DNA of 64,000 nucleotides from Actinophytocola algeriensis. GTDB lineage: Bacteria > Actinomycetota > Actinomycetes > Mycobacteriales > Pseudonocardiaceae. Under the pieces are notes generated by a model. That model was not told the DNA's origin. It ran no database searches and worked only from the letters and a program-made list of their open reading frames with translations. Made by a program: the position numbers and the translations under genes. Shown piece after piece: positions 11,179-20,863 of this stretch. Numbering within the stretch: the stretch's first letter is position 1; each line of letters starts with the position of its first letter. The stretch lies in the NCBI RefSeq assembly GCF_014203735.1, contig NZ_JACHJQ010000009.1:124001-188000 (forward strand), in the 5' to 3' direction.

Positions 11179-12855
11179 ATGAGTCGTTTCGTCGACAAGT
11201 TGGTCGCTACCGCCGGTGCCGGCGGTCAGCGGCGCGGAGTCACCACGGGAGAGCCGGGCGAACCGGTGCACACCACGTGGGCCCAGGTGCACGAGCAGGC
11301 CAAGGCGATGGCGGGTGCGCTCGTCTCGCACGGTCTCGCGCGGGGGGACGCGGTGGCCGTGCTGGCCGCGGCACCCGCCGCGATCGGCCCGGCCGTGCAG
11401 GCCGTGTGGCTGGCGGGCGGCAGCGTCACGATGCTGCACCAGCCGACGCCGCGGTCGGACCTCGCGATGTGGGCAGAGGACACCGTGCGCGTGCTGAACA
11501 TGATCGGGTCGAAGCTGGTGCTGCTCGGTGACCCGTTCGACCAGCTCGCGCCCGTGCTGGAGCAGCACGGCATCGGCTACCTGCTGATCTCCGAGCTGGG
11601 AGGCGGCACACCGCTGGCGACCTTCGTCGAGGTCGACGAGGACGCGCCCGCCCTGCTGCAGCTGACCAGCGGCTCGACCGCCGACCCGAAGGCCGTGCGG
11701 ATCACCCACGGCAACCTGCTGGCGAACATCACCGCGATGGCCGACCGCGCCGAGCTCGACCCCGAGCACGACGTGATGGTGTCGTGGCTGCCGATGTTCC
11801 ACGACATGGGCATGGTCGGCTTCTACACCACCCCCATGGCGTGGGGGATCGAGCTGGTGAAGGTCACGCCGGTCGACTTCCTCACCGCGCCGCTGCTGTG
11901 GGCGAAGCTGATCACCGAGTACGGCGGCACGATCACCGCGGCCCCGAACTTCGCGTACGCCCTGCTGGGCCGCCGCCTCGGCGGCGAGGCGGACGACGCC
12001 GGGTACGACCTGTCGAAGCTGCGGATCGCGCTGAACGGCGCCGAGCCGATCGACGAGAAGGCGGTCAAGGCGTTCGTCGAGGCGGGCGCCCGCTTCAAGA
12101 TGCCTGCCGAGTGCGTGTTCCCGGCCTACGGCATGGCGGAGGGCACGCTCGCGATCTCCTTCGCCAGCCCGATGATCGGGCTGCGGCTCGACCACCTGGA
12201 CGCGGTGGCGCTCGAGGAGGAGAACCGCGCGGTGCCCGTCGATGCCTCCGTCGACGAGTCCGCCCGCCGGACGTTCGCGATCCTGGGCCCGCCGCTGGAC
12301 GGCTTCGACGCGCGGATCGTGTCGGTGGCGTCGGGTGCGGCGGTGTCCGAACGGGAGGTCGGCGAGATCCAGGTCCGCGGCCCGTCGGTCACCCCCGGCT
12401 ACCTGACCGTCGACGGTCCACTCGCGACGATGAACGACGAGGGCTGGCTGCCGACCGGCGACCTCGGGTACATAGTGGACGGTGAGATCGTCATCTGCGG
12501 CCGCGCGAAGGACGTGATCATCCTGGCCGGCCGCAACATCTACCCGACGGACATCGAACGCGCGGCGACCTCTGTGGACGGTGTCCGCGCAGGCAACGCG
12601 GTGGCGGTCCGCCTCGACGCGGGGACGCGGCGGGAACGGTTCGCGGTGGTGGTCGAGTCGCGGTTCGCCGGTGACGCCGAGAAGGCGAAGTCCCTGCGCA
12701 AGGAGGTCGGCGCGCGGGTCTTCGAGGCGGTGAACGCCCGGCCGTCCGCGGTGCTGGTGCTGCCCGCCGGGACGCTGCCGAAGACGCCGTCCGGCAAGCT
12801 CCGCCGAGCCGCCGCGGGTGAGCAGCTGGCGGAGTCGATCAAGGCTGCTTCGTAG
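11179..12855 (+). CDS. Fatty acyl-AMP ligase / acyl-CoA synthetase family (Rv1013-like)
   Basis: An adenylate-forming enzyme that activates a fatty acid as acyl-AMP. Motifs: the phosphate-binding loop LLQLTSGSTADPKAVRITHGN (from about residue 160), the substrate-pocket motif YGMAEGTLAISFASP, GWLPTGDLGYI, and the hinge GRAKDVIILAGRNIYPTDIE. The C-terminal lid keeps KTPSGKLRR with the catalytic lysine. The tone of the motifs (NIYPTDIE, MAEGTLA) is that of fatty acyl-AMP ligases rather than acetyl-CoA synthetase. 558 residues. It occupies the position of Rv1013 (pks16) before pth in mycobacteria. Whether the acyl group goes to CoA or to a carrier protein cannot be told. Its 3' end overlaps the convergent DivIVA-like gene by 17 bp. 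Confidence 0.88.
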   Translation: MSRFVDKLVATAGAGGQRRGVTTGEPGEPVHTTWAQVHEQAKAMAGALVSHGLARGDAVAVLAAAPAAIGPAVQAVWLAGGSVTMLHQPTPRSDLAMWAEDTVRVLNMIGSKLVLLGDPFDQLAPVLEQHGIGYLLISELGGGTPLATFVEVDEDAPALLQLTSGSTADPKAVRITHGNLLANITAMADRAELDPEHDVMVSWLPMFHDMGMVGFYTTPMAWGIELVKVTPVDFLTAPLLWAKLITEYGGTITAAPNFAYALLGRRLGGEADDAGYDLSKLRIALNGAEPIDEKAVKAFVEAGARFKMPAECVFPAYGMAEGTLAISFASPMIGLRLDHLDAVALEEENRAVPVDASVDESARRTFAILGPPLDGFDARIVSVASGAAVSEREVGEIQVRGPSVTPGYLTVDGPLATMNDEGWLPTGDLGYIVDGEIVICGRAKDVIILAGRNIYPTDIERAATSVDGVRAGNAVAVRLDAGTRRERFAVVVESRFAGDAEKAKSLRKEVGARVFEAVNARPSAVLVLPAGTLPKTPSGKLRRAAAGEQLAESIKAAS

Positions 12856-14758
12856 ACAGCGCGTCGATCCAGGCCTGACGGAGCGCGTCGACGGTGCCGG
12901 TGTGGTAGCCGCCGTTCGTGGTGAGGCCGAAGGTCATGTTGGTGAGCTGCTCACGATCGGGTGCGGTCGTGAGCAGCTTCATCAGGCGTGCCACGTCGGA
13001 CGGCGCGTAGCCGGGTTCGCCGGGCGGTGCCGGCGGTAGCGGGAACGCTGGTGCGTCGCCGGCGTCCGGGCTCTCCTCGGGCGGCTCGACGGCCGGGGGC
13101 TGCTTGCGCGCGTAGTCGGCCAGCGTGCGCACCGGCGCGGCGACCGACTCGGCTGCCGGCTCCTCGGCCAGGTCGTCCGGCACGGCCCCGGCCCGAAGCG
13201 CCGACGCGGCCTGCCCGGCCTCCACCGACGGCGCATGCGAACGAACGGGACTCTCGTCCGGCTCCGTCGCCTGAGGATCGCCGGTTTTGTCGGTGGTGGC
13301 CCCTACGCTGGAATTCGGGGGGCCGACGGCGTCCCCAGGCTCCCGCTTCAACGGCTGCGTACTCGGCGACGGCCACGACGGCGGCTGCGCGAACAGCATC
13401 GGATTCGTCTGCTCGGCGGGCGTCAGCGGCGGGGCCGTCCTCGGCTGAGCGGGCGGGAACGGCAACCACGCGATCGGATCGGGGTACCCGCCCTCGGAGC
13501 CGCCACCCGGCGCCCCGGCTCCGGTGGGGACGCCGGGGCCTGCCGGAGGGTTCGTCGCGCCGGCGGTGGGGGCGGTGCCGGGATAGCCGGAGGTTCCGGC
13601 CGGAACGCCGCCCGGGGTGGGGTAGGCGGAGCCGGGCATGCCACCGGAGGTGGGGGTGTTGCCGGAGTAGCCCGGAGTTCCGCCTGCGGTGGCGGGCCCG
13701 GGTGTGCCGGGCGAGCTGCTGGAGTGGGCCGTGTTGCCGGGGGTGGTGGAGCTGGGGGTGCCGGTTGAGCCGGGAGTGCCGCCGGAGACGGCGGCGTTGC
13801 CGGGGTAGCCGGGGGCGGCAGGGCTGGGGGTGTCGGGAGTGCTGCCGGGGACGGGGGGGCTGCCGGGGTAGCCAGATGTTCCGCCGTGGGTGGCGGGGCC
13901 GGGGGTGGCGGTGGAACTGGGAGTGCCGCCGGGAGTGGGGGTGTTGCCGGGGTAGCCGGGGGTGGTGGAGTTGGGTGAGCCGGGAGAGCCGCTGGAGGTA
14001 GGGGCGTTGCCGGGGTGGCCCGGAGTTCCGCCCGGCGGCGTGTCGGTGCCGGTTGAGCCGGGAGTGCCGTCGGAGACGGCGGTGTTGCGGATGTGGCCGT
14101 GGGTGGCGGGTGTGCCGCTTGCGCCGGACGTGTTGCCGGAGGCGGTCGCATTGCCGGAGTAGCGCGGAGTTCCGCCCGGCGGGGTGTTCGTGCCCGGGGC
14201 GTTGCCGGAGGCCGGGGTGCCGCCTGGCGGAGTGTTGGTGCCTGGCGGGTTGCCGGGGTAGTTGCCGGAGCCGGGGGCTCCGCCGGGAAGGGCGGTCGTG
14301 CCGGGGTGACTGCCGGAGCCGGGCATGCCGCTCAGACCCAGTTTTCCGGGGCCAGTGCCGGGACGGCTGCCGGGTGCGCCGTGGCCGCCGCCCGTGACGG
14401 GTGGGCCGCTCGAACCCGGCGTGTGGCGCGACCAAAGGAGCCCGCCCGGTGGGTTGTCCGCCGTCTGGTGGGTGACGCCCGGAGCGGGTGCGTTGCCCTC
14501 CCGGCGGTCCAGTTCCTCCACCACGAGGTCGAGGAACTCGTCCACCTGGTCCTCGTGGTAACCGCGGCGGATGAACGGTGCCGGGTCGAACTCGACCGCG
14601 CGGACCTCGTGGGACGACAGGGTGTCCTCGCCCGCGAGGGCGGCCTGTATGCGGTCGAGGAAGTCGTCGACCTGGTCCTCGTTGTAGCCGCGGCGGCCGA
14701 GCGGAGCCCGGTCGAACGTCACGACGTCGACGACGATCGGGGTCAGTGGCACGTCCAT
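12839..14758 (-). CDS. DivIVA-domain protein with two DivIVA-like repeats and a long Gly/Pro/Thr-rich region
   Basis: The N-terminus carries two copies of a DivIVA motif: LGRRGYNEDQVDDFLDRIQ (near residue 22) and FIRRGYHEDQVDEFLDLVV (near 65). DivIVA/Wag31 proteins bind curved membrane at poles and organise tip growth, and the RGY..DQVD.FLD stretch is their membrane-binding signature. Instead of the usual coiled coil there follow about 300 residues of low complexity made of PGYPGN, GTPGST and PPGGTP-like units, then a charged Pro-rich stretch and a small C-terminal domain (SDVARLMKLLTTAP...AWIDALSTKQP). No signal peptide. ATG 14758 is preferred over GTG 14764 because AGGGAG stands 5 bases before it. 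It overlaps the acyl-AMP ligase 3' end and directly follows pth. Role in polar growth is inferred. Confidence 0.75.
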   Translation of the reverse strand: MDVPLTPIVVDVVTFDRAPLGRRGYNEDQVDDFLDRIQAALAGEDTLSSHEVRAVEFDPAPFIRRGYHEDQVDEFLDLVVEELDRREGNAPAPGVTHQTADNPPGGLLWSRHTPGSSGPPVTGGGHGAPGSRPGTGPGKLGLSGMPGSGSHPGTTALPGGAPGSGNYPGNPPGTNTPPGGTPASGNAPGTNTPPGGTPRYSGNATASGNTSGASGTPATHGHIRNTAVSDGTPGSTGTDTPPGGTPGHPGNAPTSSGSPGSPNSTTPGYPGNTPTPGGTPSSTATPGPATHGGTSGYPGSPPVPGSTPDTPSPAAPGYPGNAAVSGGTPGSTGTPSSTTPGNTAHSSSSPGTPGPATAGGTPGYSGNTPTSGGMPGSAYPTPGGVPAGTSGYPGTAPTAGATNPPAGPGVPTGAGAPGGGSEGGYPDPIAWLPFPPAQPRTAPPLTPAEQTNPMLFAQPPSWPSPSTQPLKREPGDAVGPPNSSVGATTDKTGDPQATEPDESPVRSHAPSVEAGQAASALRAGAVPDDLAEEPAAESVAAPVRTLADYARKQPPAVEPPEESPDAGDAPAFPLPPAPPGEPGYAPSDVARLMKLLTTAPDREQLTNMTFGLTTNGGYHTGTVDALRQAWIDALSTKQP

Positions 14759-14767
14759 CGGCACTCC

Positions 14768-15355
14768 CTAGCGGGTGTGGAAGAGGTTCTGCGCCGCTTC
14801 CAGGCCCTTGCCCACCAGCGCTTCTGTCGCGTCGGCGCAATGGTCGACGGATAACGCCAGCTCTTTGCGTTCGGTCGCCGAGAAGTCCCGCAGCACGAAG
14901 TCGGCTGGGTCCATGCGGCCCGGCGGTCGTCCGATGCCGAACCGTACCCGCAGGTAGTCGCGAGTGCCGAGGCTTTTGGAGATTGACCGCAGACCATTGT
15001 GCCCGTTCTCGCCACCGCCTAGCTTCAACCGGATGGTCGCGTACGGGAGGTCCAGCTCGTCGTGGACGACCACGACCTCCGCCGGGTCGATCTTGTAGAA
15101 CCGGGCCGTGCCCACCACCGGGCCGCCCGAGACGTTCATGAAGGACCTGGGTTTCGCCAGGATGGCGCGGCGGCCGCCGAGGCGGCACTCCAGCACCTCG
15201 GCGCCACCCTTGTGCACCTTGAACTTGCCGCCGACGCGGGCCGCCAGCTCGTCGACCACCAGGAACCCCACGTTGTGGCGGTTGGCGACGTAGCGCGGGC
15301 CGGGGTTGCCGAGTCCCACGACCAGGACCGGCTCGTCAGTGGCAGCGGAAGTCAT
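14768..15355 (-). CDS. pth: Peptidyl-tRNA hydrolase
   Basis: Releases peptidyl-tRNAs that drop off the ribosome and recycles the tRNA. The family motifs are complete: VVGLGNPGPRYVANRHNVGF (Asn and catalytic His near residues 20-30), PRSFMNVSGG, VVHDELDLPYATIRLKLGGG and GENGHNGLRSI. 195 residues, typical length. It ends 10 bases before the DivIVA-like gene start, suggesting a shared transcript, and lies downstream of rplY. The rplY-pth pairing is conserved across actinobacteria. Confidence 0.97.
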   Translation of the reverse strand: MTSAATDEPVLVVGLGNPGPRYVANRHNVGFLVVDELAARVGGKFKVHKGGAEVLECRLGGRRAILAKPRSFMNVSGGPVVGTARFYKIDPAEVVVVHDELDLPYATIRLKLGGGENGHNGLRSISKSLGTRDYLRVRFGIGRPPGRMDPADFVLRDFSATERKELALSVDHCADATEALVGKGLEAAQNLFHTR

Positions 15356-15367
15356 GCTGAAACGCTA

Positions 15368-15398
15368 ACCGGGCGGCCCCCGAAGGGAACCGCCCGGT
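15368..15398 (-). terminator. Hairpin between rplY and pth
   Basis: ACCGGGCGG (15368-15376) and CCGCCCGGT (15390-15398) form a 9-bp stem with a 13-base loop just after the rplY stop. It is a terminator or partial attenuator before pth. Confidence 0.55.
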
Positions 15399-15408
15399 CA
15401 GAGAACTC

Positions 15409-16026
15409 TCACTCCTCGGTGGACTCGGGGGTGGCAGGCGCCTCGGCCGCCTCGCCCTCGGTCTCGCCCTCCATGTCACCCGCGGTCGGGGAGACGTTCA
15501 CGGCGACGATCAGCGTGTCGGCATCGGTCACCAGCTCGGAGCCCGCCGGAAGCTTGACGTCCTTCGCGAGGATCTGCAGGCCGGCTTCGGTGCCGTCGAT
15601 GGACACCTCGAACTGCTCCGGGATGTGCAGCGCCTCGACGGACACCTCGATGACGGTCGCGTCCTGGGTGACCAGCGTGCCGGGGGTGGCCTCACCGGTG
15701 ATGACGACGGGCACCTCGACGTTGACCTTCTCGCCGCGCTGGACGAGGAGCAGGTCGACGTGCTCGATGTAGTTCTTGATCGGGTGGGTGGTGACGGTCT
15801 TGGTGAGCGCCAGTTCACTGTTGCTGTCGATCTCCAGCGTCAGTACGGCGTTCTGCCCGTGCTCACGGACGACGCGGGCGAACTCGATCGCCGGCAGCGC
15901 CAGGTGCTTCGGGTCGGAACCGTGGCCGTAGAGCACCGCGGGGATCTTGCCTGCGCGGCGGGTGCGGCGCGCGGCGCCCTTGCCGAATTCGGTACGGGCT
16001 TCGGCGGCGAGACGGACCTCGGACAC
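15409..16026 (-). CDS. rplY: 50S ribosomal protein L25/general stress protein Ctc
   Basis: The long (CTC-type) form of ribosomal protein L25, which binds 5S rRNA. The N-terminal L25 domain (MSEVRLAAEARTEFGKGAARRTR...GKIPAVLYGHG) spans about 1-95, followed by the TL5/CTC beta domain (VNVEVPVVITGEATPG...VEALHIPEQFEVSIDG). It ends in an acidic Glu/Ala/Pro-rich tail. 205 residues. It is transcribed after glmU-prs, separated by a 247-base gap that carries a large hairpin, so it may have its own promoter. Confidence 0.95.
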   Translation of the reverse strand: MSEVRLAAEARTEFGKGAARRTRRAGKIPAVLYGHGSDPKHLALPAIEFARVVREHGQNAVLTLEIDSNSELALTKTVTTHPIKNYIEHVDLLLVQRGEKVNVEVPVVITGEATPGTLVTQDATVIEVSVEALHIPEQFEVSIDGTEAGLQILAKDVKLPAGSELVTDADTLIVAVNVSPTAGDMEGETEGEAAEAPATPESTEE

Positions 16027-16203
16027 GGTGGTGCACTCCTTGCTACAAGAAACCTTGGGGGCGGCGGCGACCTGCGGCGACGGTACATGAGCGCGCGGCA
16101 GTCAAGCCGCCGCGTCGATCACGCCGGGCTGGACGCCCGCCCTCGCCGAGGCAACCCGGATAGTCTACGCGGCTTCCTTTGGCAAGGGCACCGGGGGGCG
16201 TGC

Positions 16204-16258
16204 TGCCCTGAAAGACGCTTTCGGGGCATCGAGCGTCCCGAAAGCGTCGTTCAGGGCA
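16204..16258. terminator. Long hairpin between prs and rplY
   Basis: Two 22-base arms (16204-16225 and 16237-16258) pair with one mismatch around an 11-base loop. The inner arm core is ACGCTTTCGGG / CCCGAAAGCGT. It starts 16 bases downstream of the prs stop (minus strand). The size and form resemble REP-like hairpins scattered through Pseudonocardiales genomes (recollection, not verified). Confidence 0.65.
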
Positions 16259-16273
16259 TTGGGGCCCGCCGGA

Positions 16274-17254
16274 CTACGCGTTGCCGTCGAAGAGGCTCGT
16301 CACCGAGCCGTCTTCGAAGACCTCCTGGATGGCGCGGGCCAGCAGCGGCGCGATCGACAGGACCGTCAGCTTCTCGAAGCGCTTCACGTCCGGGATCGGG
16401 AGGGTGTTGGCGAACACGACTTCCTTCGCGCCGCACTGGGACAGGCGTTCCGGGGCCGGACCGGACAGCACGCCGTGCGACGCGGCCACGACCACGTCCG
16501 CGGCGCCCTCGTCGAGCAGCTGGTCCACGGCCTTCGCGATGGTGCCGCCGGTGTCGACCATGTCGTCGATCACCACGCACAGGCGGTCGCGGACCTCGCC
16601 GACCACGCGGTTCGCGACGACCTCGTTGGGGCGCAGCGGGTCGCGGGTCTTGTGGATGAACGCGATCGGCACGCCGCCGAGGTCGTCGGCCCACTTCTCC
16701 GCGAGCTTCGTGCGGCCCGCGTCCGGCGACACGACCGTCACGTTGTCGGCGCCGTACTTCTCCTTCACGTACTTCGACAGCAGCGTCTGCGCGAACAGGT
16801 GGTCCACCGGGCCGTCGAAGAAGCCCTGGATCTGCGCGGTGTGCAGGTCCACGGTCATGATCCGGTCCGCGCCCGCGGTCTTGAACAGGTCCGCGATGAG
16901 CCGCGCGGAGATCGGCTCGCGGCCCTTGTGCTTCTTGTCCTGCCGCGCGTACGGGTAGAACGGCATGATCACGGTGATCCGCTTGGCCGACGCCCGCTTC
17001 AGCGCGTCCACCATGATCAGCTGCTCCATGACCCACTGGTTGATGGGCTCGCAGTGGCTCTGGATGACGAACGCGTCGCAGCCGCGGACCGACTCCTCGA
17101 ACCGGACGAAGATCTCACCGTTCGCGAAGTCGTACGCCGACTGCGGCGTGATCGACACGTTGAGGTGTTTCGCGACCTCCTCGGCGAGTTCGGGGTGTGC
17201 CCGTCCGGAGAAGAACATCAGGTTCTTCTTCGGTGTCCCGGACTTGGCGTTCAT
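16274..17254 (-). CDS. prs: Ribose-phosphate pyrophosphokinase
   Basis: Makes phosphoribosyl pyrophosphate from ribose 5-phosphate and ATP for nucleotide, His, Trp and NAD synthesis. Motifs: [16 protein letters not shown] at the N-terminus, [16 protein letters not shown], the flexible-loop region [39 protein letters not shown], and the PRPP-binding loop [16 protein letters not shown]. 326 residues, class I PRPP synthetase. The ATG overlaps the glmU TGA (ATGA), so it is coupled to glmU, as in Mycobacterium. Confidence 0.97.
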   Translation of the reverse strand: MNAKSGTPKKNLMFFSGRAHPELAEEVAKHLNVSITPQSAYDFANGEIFVRFEESVRGCDAFVIQSHCEPINQWVMEQLIMVDALKRASAKRITVIMPFYPYARQDKKHKGREPISARLIADLFKTAGADRIMTVDLHTAQIQGFFDGPVDHLFAQTLLSKYVKEKYGADNVTVVSPDAGRTKLAEKWADDLGGVPIAFIHKTRDPLRPNEVVANRVVGEVRDRLCVVIDDMVDTGGTIAKAVDQLLDEGAADVVVAASHGVLSGPAPERLSQCGAKEVVFANTLPIPDVKRFEKLTVLSIAPLLARAIQEVFEDGSVTSLFDGNA

Positions 17255-18732
17255 GCTTGCTCCTCCGAAGCCTCGGACGTGATGCCCAGTGCGCGCCGGG
17301 CGGCTTCCGCCGCGGGCGTGCCCGGTCGCTTGCGCAGCACCCAGCCTTCGATGTTGCGCTGCGGTCCGGCCGAAACGGCCAGCGCACCCGGTGGCACGTC
17401 GTCCCTCAGCACGGCCCCCGCCCCGCTGTACGCGCCGTCCCCGACGGTGACCGGCGCGACGAACATGTTGTCGCTGCCGGTGCGCGCGTGCGACCCGACG
17501 GTCGTGCGGCGCTTGGTCACCCCGTCGTAGTTCACGAACACGCTGGCGGCCCCGATGTTGGAGTACTCGCCGATCGTGGCGTCGCCGACGTAGGACAGGT
17601 GCGGCACCTTCGTGCCCGTGCCGATCTCGGAGTTCTTGACCTCGACGAACGTGCCGATCTTGCCCTTGTCGCCCAGCACGGTGCCGGGACGCAGGTAGGC
17701 GTACGGGCCCACGTTCGCGCCGTCGCCGATCGACGACTCGCTGCCGTGCACGCGGACCACCTTCGCCTCCGCGCCGACGCGCACGTCGGTCAGCGTGGTG
17801 TCCGGGCCGACGGTCGCGCCCTCGCCGACGGAGGTAGTGCCGCGGAGCTGCACGTTCGGCTCCAGCACCACGTCACGGGCCAGTTCGACGCCCGCGTCCA
17901 GCCACACCGTGGCCGGGTCGGTCATGGTGACCCCGGCGCGCATCCACTGCTCGGTGAGGCGCCGGTTCATCTCCCTGCCCAGCGCCGCGAGCTGCACGCG
18001 GTCGTTGACGCCCTCGACCAGCCACGCGTCGTCGCAGGTCCACGAGCCGCAGCGGTGCCCGTCGTCGCGGGCGATGGCGAGCACGTCGGTGAGGTACTGC
18101 TCGCCCTGCGCGTTGTCGGTGGACAGGCGCCCGAGCGCGTCGGCGAGCACGGCGGCGTCGAACGCGTACACACCCGAGTTGATCTCGGTGATGGCCGCCT
18201 GCTCCGGCGTGGCGTCCTTCTGCTCGACGATCGCGACGACCGTGCCGTCCGCGTCGCGCACGATGCGGCCGTAGCCGTGCGGGTTCGCGACCCGCGCGGT
18301 CAGCACGGTGACCGCGTTGCCCTTCTCGCCGTGCTCGGCGAGCAGCGCGGACAGCGTGGTGGTGTCGAGCAGCGGCACGTCGCCGTAGGTCACGAGAACG
18401 GTGCCGGCCAGTTCGGCCGGCAGCACGTCGAGCGCGCAGCGGACCGCGTGCCCGGTGCCGTGCTGCTCCTCCTGCACCGCGACCGTCACGGGCGAGACGA
18501 TGCTCTTCTCGACCTCGGTGAGGTGTTCGGTGACGGCACCGCGCCCGTGGCCGACGACCACCGCGACCCGCACGGGCCGCAGCCCGGCGGCGGCGCGGAC
18601 CGCGTGCTCGACCAGCGAGCGGCCCGCGATCCGGTGCAGCACCTTCGGTGTGCGGGACCGCATCCTGGTGCCCTCACCGGCGGCGAGGATGATCGTGCTG
18701 ACTTCTCCGAGCCCGGTCGAGCTCTCCGGCAT
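17251..18732 (-). CDS. glmU: Bifunctional UDP-N-acetylglucosamine pyrophosphorylase / glucosamine-1-phosphate N-acetyltransferase
   Basis: Catalyses the last two steps to UDP-GlcNAc, the peptidoglycan precursor. The N-terminal pyrophosphorylase domain shows [18 protein letters not shown] (about 14-31), and later YGDVPLL and NSGVYAFDA. The C-terminal acetyltransferase is a left-handed beta-helix built of hexapeptide repeats ([49 protein letters not shown]). The start at ATG 18732 is chosen for the GGGAGA ribosome binding site 8 bases upstream; the in-frame extension before it is non-conserved. 493 residues. Confidence 0.96.
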   Translation of the reverse strand: MPESSTGLGEVSTIILAAGEGTRMRSRTPKVLHRIAGRSLVEHAVRAAAGLRPVRVAVVVGHGRGAVTEHLTEVEKSIVSPVTVAVQEEQHGTGHAVRCALDVLPAELAGTVLVTYGDVPLLDTTTLSALLAEHGEKGNAVTVLTARVANPHGYGRIVRDADGTVVAIVEQKDATPEQAAITEINSGVYAFDAAVLADALGRLSTDNAQGEQYLTDVLAIARDDGHRCGSWTCDDAWLVEGVNDRVQLAALGREMNRRLTEQWMRAGVTMTDPATVWLDAGVELARDVVLEPNVQLRGTTSVGEGATVGPDTTLTDVRVGAEAKVVRVHGSESSIGDGANVGPYAYLRPGTVLGDKGKIGTFVEVKNSEIGTGTKVPHLSYVGDATIGEYSNIGAASVFVNYDGVTKRRTTVGSHARTGSDNMFVAPVTVGDGAYSGAGAVLRDDVPPGALAVSAGPQRNIEGWVLRKRPGTPAAEAARRALGITSEASEEQA

Positions 18733-18767
18733 ATCAGCCGTCTCCCTTGGCGCGAGGTCGATTCCGA

Positions 18768-18785
18768 GGGCCGGTGATCCGGCCC
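18768..18785 (-). terminator. Short hairpin after the GGDEF gene
   Basis: GGGCCGG-TGAT-CCGGCCC, a 7-bp stem with a tetraloop between the GGDEF stop and the glmU start. Weak to moderate terminator. Confidence 0.45.
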
Positions 18786-18797
18786 CGGAGCTCGATC

Positions 18798-20585
18798 CTA
18801 CGTGCCCTCCGGGAGCACCCACGCAGGGTCGGCCGAGGGCTCCTCGACGGTTTCCCGCGTGTCCGGTTCGTCCTCGGAGATGGCGACGACATCGTTGCCT
18901 CCGCCCCGTTTCGCCTGGTACATGGCGGCGTCCGCGCGGGCGAGCGCACGAGCGGCCGTCTCATCAGGACGGAGGGACACCACACCCACCGAGAGCGTGA
19001 CGCCGTGCGACAGGTCCTGCGGGAGGCGCTGCACCGCGTCAGCGGCACGGCGCAGCGCGGCGGCCGCGGGCTCCAGCGGCGCGCCGGGCAGCAGCACGAT
19101 GAACTCGTCGCCGCCGTAGCGGGCGACCATGTCCGAGCCGCGCAACGTGTCGCGGACCGTGCTGGCGATCACGCGCAGCACGTCGTCGCCGTCGGCGTGG
19201 GACATGCGGTCGTTGACGCCCTTGAACCCGTCGAGGTCCACCAGCGCGATCGCGAGCGGCTTCTCGCCGACCTGCGTGGACAGCTCCTCGAGCCGCTCGT
19301 CCAGCGCACGCCGGTTCGGCAGGCCGGTCAGCGGGTCCTGCAGCGCCTGGCGGGCCATCGTGCCGTGCTTGCGGGACAGCCGTTCGTGCTCGCGGCGGGT
19401 GTCCAGTGTGGTCTTGCGGGACAGCCGCTGGTCCGACAGCTGCGCCTCCAGCTCCGCGACGTACAGCTGCAGCGCGCTGGTGGTCCGTTCGCCGCCGTCG
19501 TCGGCGCCCGCGAGGCTCGACAGCCGCGCGAACTCGCGGATCAGGCACAGGTACAGCCCCTGCTCCGACTGCGTGCTGTGGAGCCGTTTCTGCACGTCGC
19601 TGAGGGTCTCGATGGCTTCCTCGAGGCGGCCGGAGTGCTCGAGGCAGCGGGCGAGCGCGATGCCGACGAAGATCAGCTCGCGCTGCGGGGACTGCTCGAG
19701 CAGCCCGTAGAGCCGGTCGAGGTGCTCACCGGAGGGGTTCCCGAGCGCGTGCGCGGCGCCGATGACCGGGACCTGGTCGGCGGCCGACCGGTCGGGCATG
19801 CGGCGGAACAGCGACTCGCGGAACGGCAGCTCGATGCCGCCCGCCATGGCCGCGGCCTCGGCGAAGTGCAGCGCCGCCTCGGCGTCCTCGCCAGCGCGCT
19901 CCAGGCGCAGTCCCCAGCCGAGCTGCAGGCGGGTGCGGGTGAGCAGGTGCACGGAGATGTCGTGCGAGCCCGCGCCGTTGCGGATGTGCCGGTTGGCCTT
20001 CTTCATGACCTGGTCGGCGACCTCGTACACGCCGAGCTGGGCGAGGACGGTGCCGAGGTCCATGAGCGTGGACGTCATCAGCACGTGCCACACGCGGCTG
20101 CCGAACATGAGGTCCGGGGTGATCTTCTCGTCGAGCATCGCGAGGCCGACCGCGACCTCGGACAGCGCGTCGTCCTCCTCGCCGATCAGCAGGAGCCGGG
20201 TGCCGCGCAGCGCGTGCGCGTCGGCCTCCAGCACGAGGAGCTTGTTGCGGCGGGCGTGGGACAGGAACTCCTCGACCATGTCGCCAGCCGACTCCGCGGA
20301 CTCGCTGTCGACGACCCGGATCGCGGTCGCGGCGCGCAGCAGCTGACCGACCAGCCGCGGTTCGTCGCGCCTGCGGGCCTGGGCGAGGAGGTGGTCCATC
20401 TCGTCGACGTGCCGGGCGAGGCCTGCCCGCTCACCGGCCTGGGTGATCGCGAGCAGCTCCCGGGCGCGGCCGACCAGCCACGCGTCGGAGCGTTCGTCCA
20501 TCGCGGCCCGGTCAGCTGCGGTTCGGTCAGCGTCGGTTCGGGAGTCGTCCCGCTCGCCGCCATCCACGTGGCTGTCCACCTTCAT
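18798..20585 (-). CDS. GGDEF-domain diguanylate cyclase with helical N-terminal region
   Basis: A C-terminal GGDEF domain (about residues 430-580) makes cyclic di-GMP from GTP. The active-site loop RYGGDEF is intact (near residue 490) and an allosteric inhibitory site RGSD stands just before it, so it is predicted to be active and product-inhibited. The 400 N-terminal residues are soluble and helical, resembling TPR-type repeats ([45 protein letters not shown]), and may sense a protein partner. No membrane segment. ATG 20585 is the furthest plausible start, with others downstream (MDERSDAW). 595 residues. It stands between tRNA-Gln and glmU on the same strand. Confidence 0.85.
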   Translation of the reverse strand: MKVDSHVDGGERDDSRTDADRTAADRAAMDERSDAWLVGRARELLAITQAGERAGLARHVDEMDHLLAQARRRDEPRLVGQLLRAATAIRVVDSESAESAGDMVEEFLSHARRNKLLVLEADAHALRGTRLLLIGEEDDALSEVAVGLAMLDEKITPDLMFGSRVWHVLMTSTLMDLGTVLAQLGVYEVADQVMKKANRHIRNGAGSHDISVHLLTRTRLQLGWGLRLERAGEDAEAALHFAEAAAMAGGIELPFRESLFRRMPDRSAADQVPVIGAAHALGNPSGEHLDRLYGLLEQSPQRELIFVGIALARCLEHSGRLEEAIETLSDVQKRLHSTQSEQGLYLCLIREFARLSSLAGADDGGERTTSALQLYVAELEAQLSDQRLSRKTTLDTRREHERLSRKHGTMARQALQDPLTGLPNRRALDERLEELSTQVGEKPLAIALVDLDGFKGVNDRMSHADGDDVLRVIASTVRDTLRGSDMVARYGGDEFIVLLPGAPLEPAAAALRRAADAVQRLPQDLSHGVTLSVGVVSLRPDETAARALARADAAMYQAKRGGGNDVVAISEDEPDTRETVEEPSADPAWVLPEGT

Positions 20586-20620
20586 CGAAGCCCTGAACCC
20601 TGTCCGCCGGCTGCGGACAG

Positions 20621-20691
20621 CTCCGCCGCCAGGGATCGAACCTGGACCATCAGAACCAAAATCTGAGGTGCTGCCTTTACACCACGGCGGA
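20621..20691 (-). tRNA. tRNA-Gln (anticodon TTG)
   Basis: On the minus strand the acceptor strands TCCGCCG and CGGCGGA pair fully. The anticodon arm TCAGA-TTTTGGT-TCTGA presents TTG, and the T-arm CCAGG-TTCGATC-CCTGG is canonical. The 3' CCA is not encoded. About 71 bases. No variable-arm extension. Confidence 0.92.
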
Positions 20692-20863
20692 TCGCGGACG
20701 GAGTAACCGCCCACGGTTGGACATCGTGGCATGCATGTCTTCGCGTGGGCAGTGGTACCCGGCCTATAGACGGGAAGCGCGTCCGAATGGGTGTGACGCG
20801 GCTCACGTGCCTGGTGGGTTCGCGGCTTTGCCTGGTTCATTGGGACGCGTAAGTTACGGTTGC

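Noticed and set aside
13423-14151. Proline/alanine-rich ORFs in other frames of the DivIVA-type gene
   Set aside because: They arise from the repetitive Gly/Pro/Thr coding sequence read out of frame.
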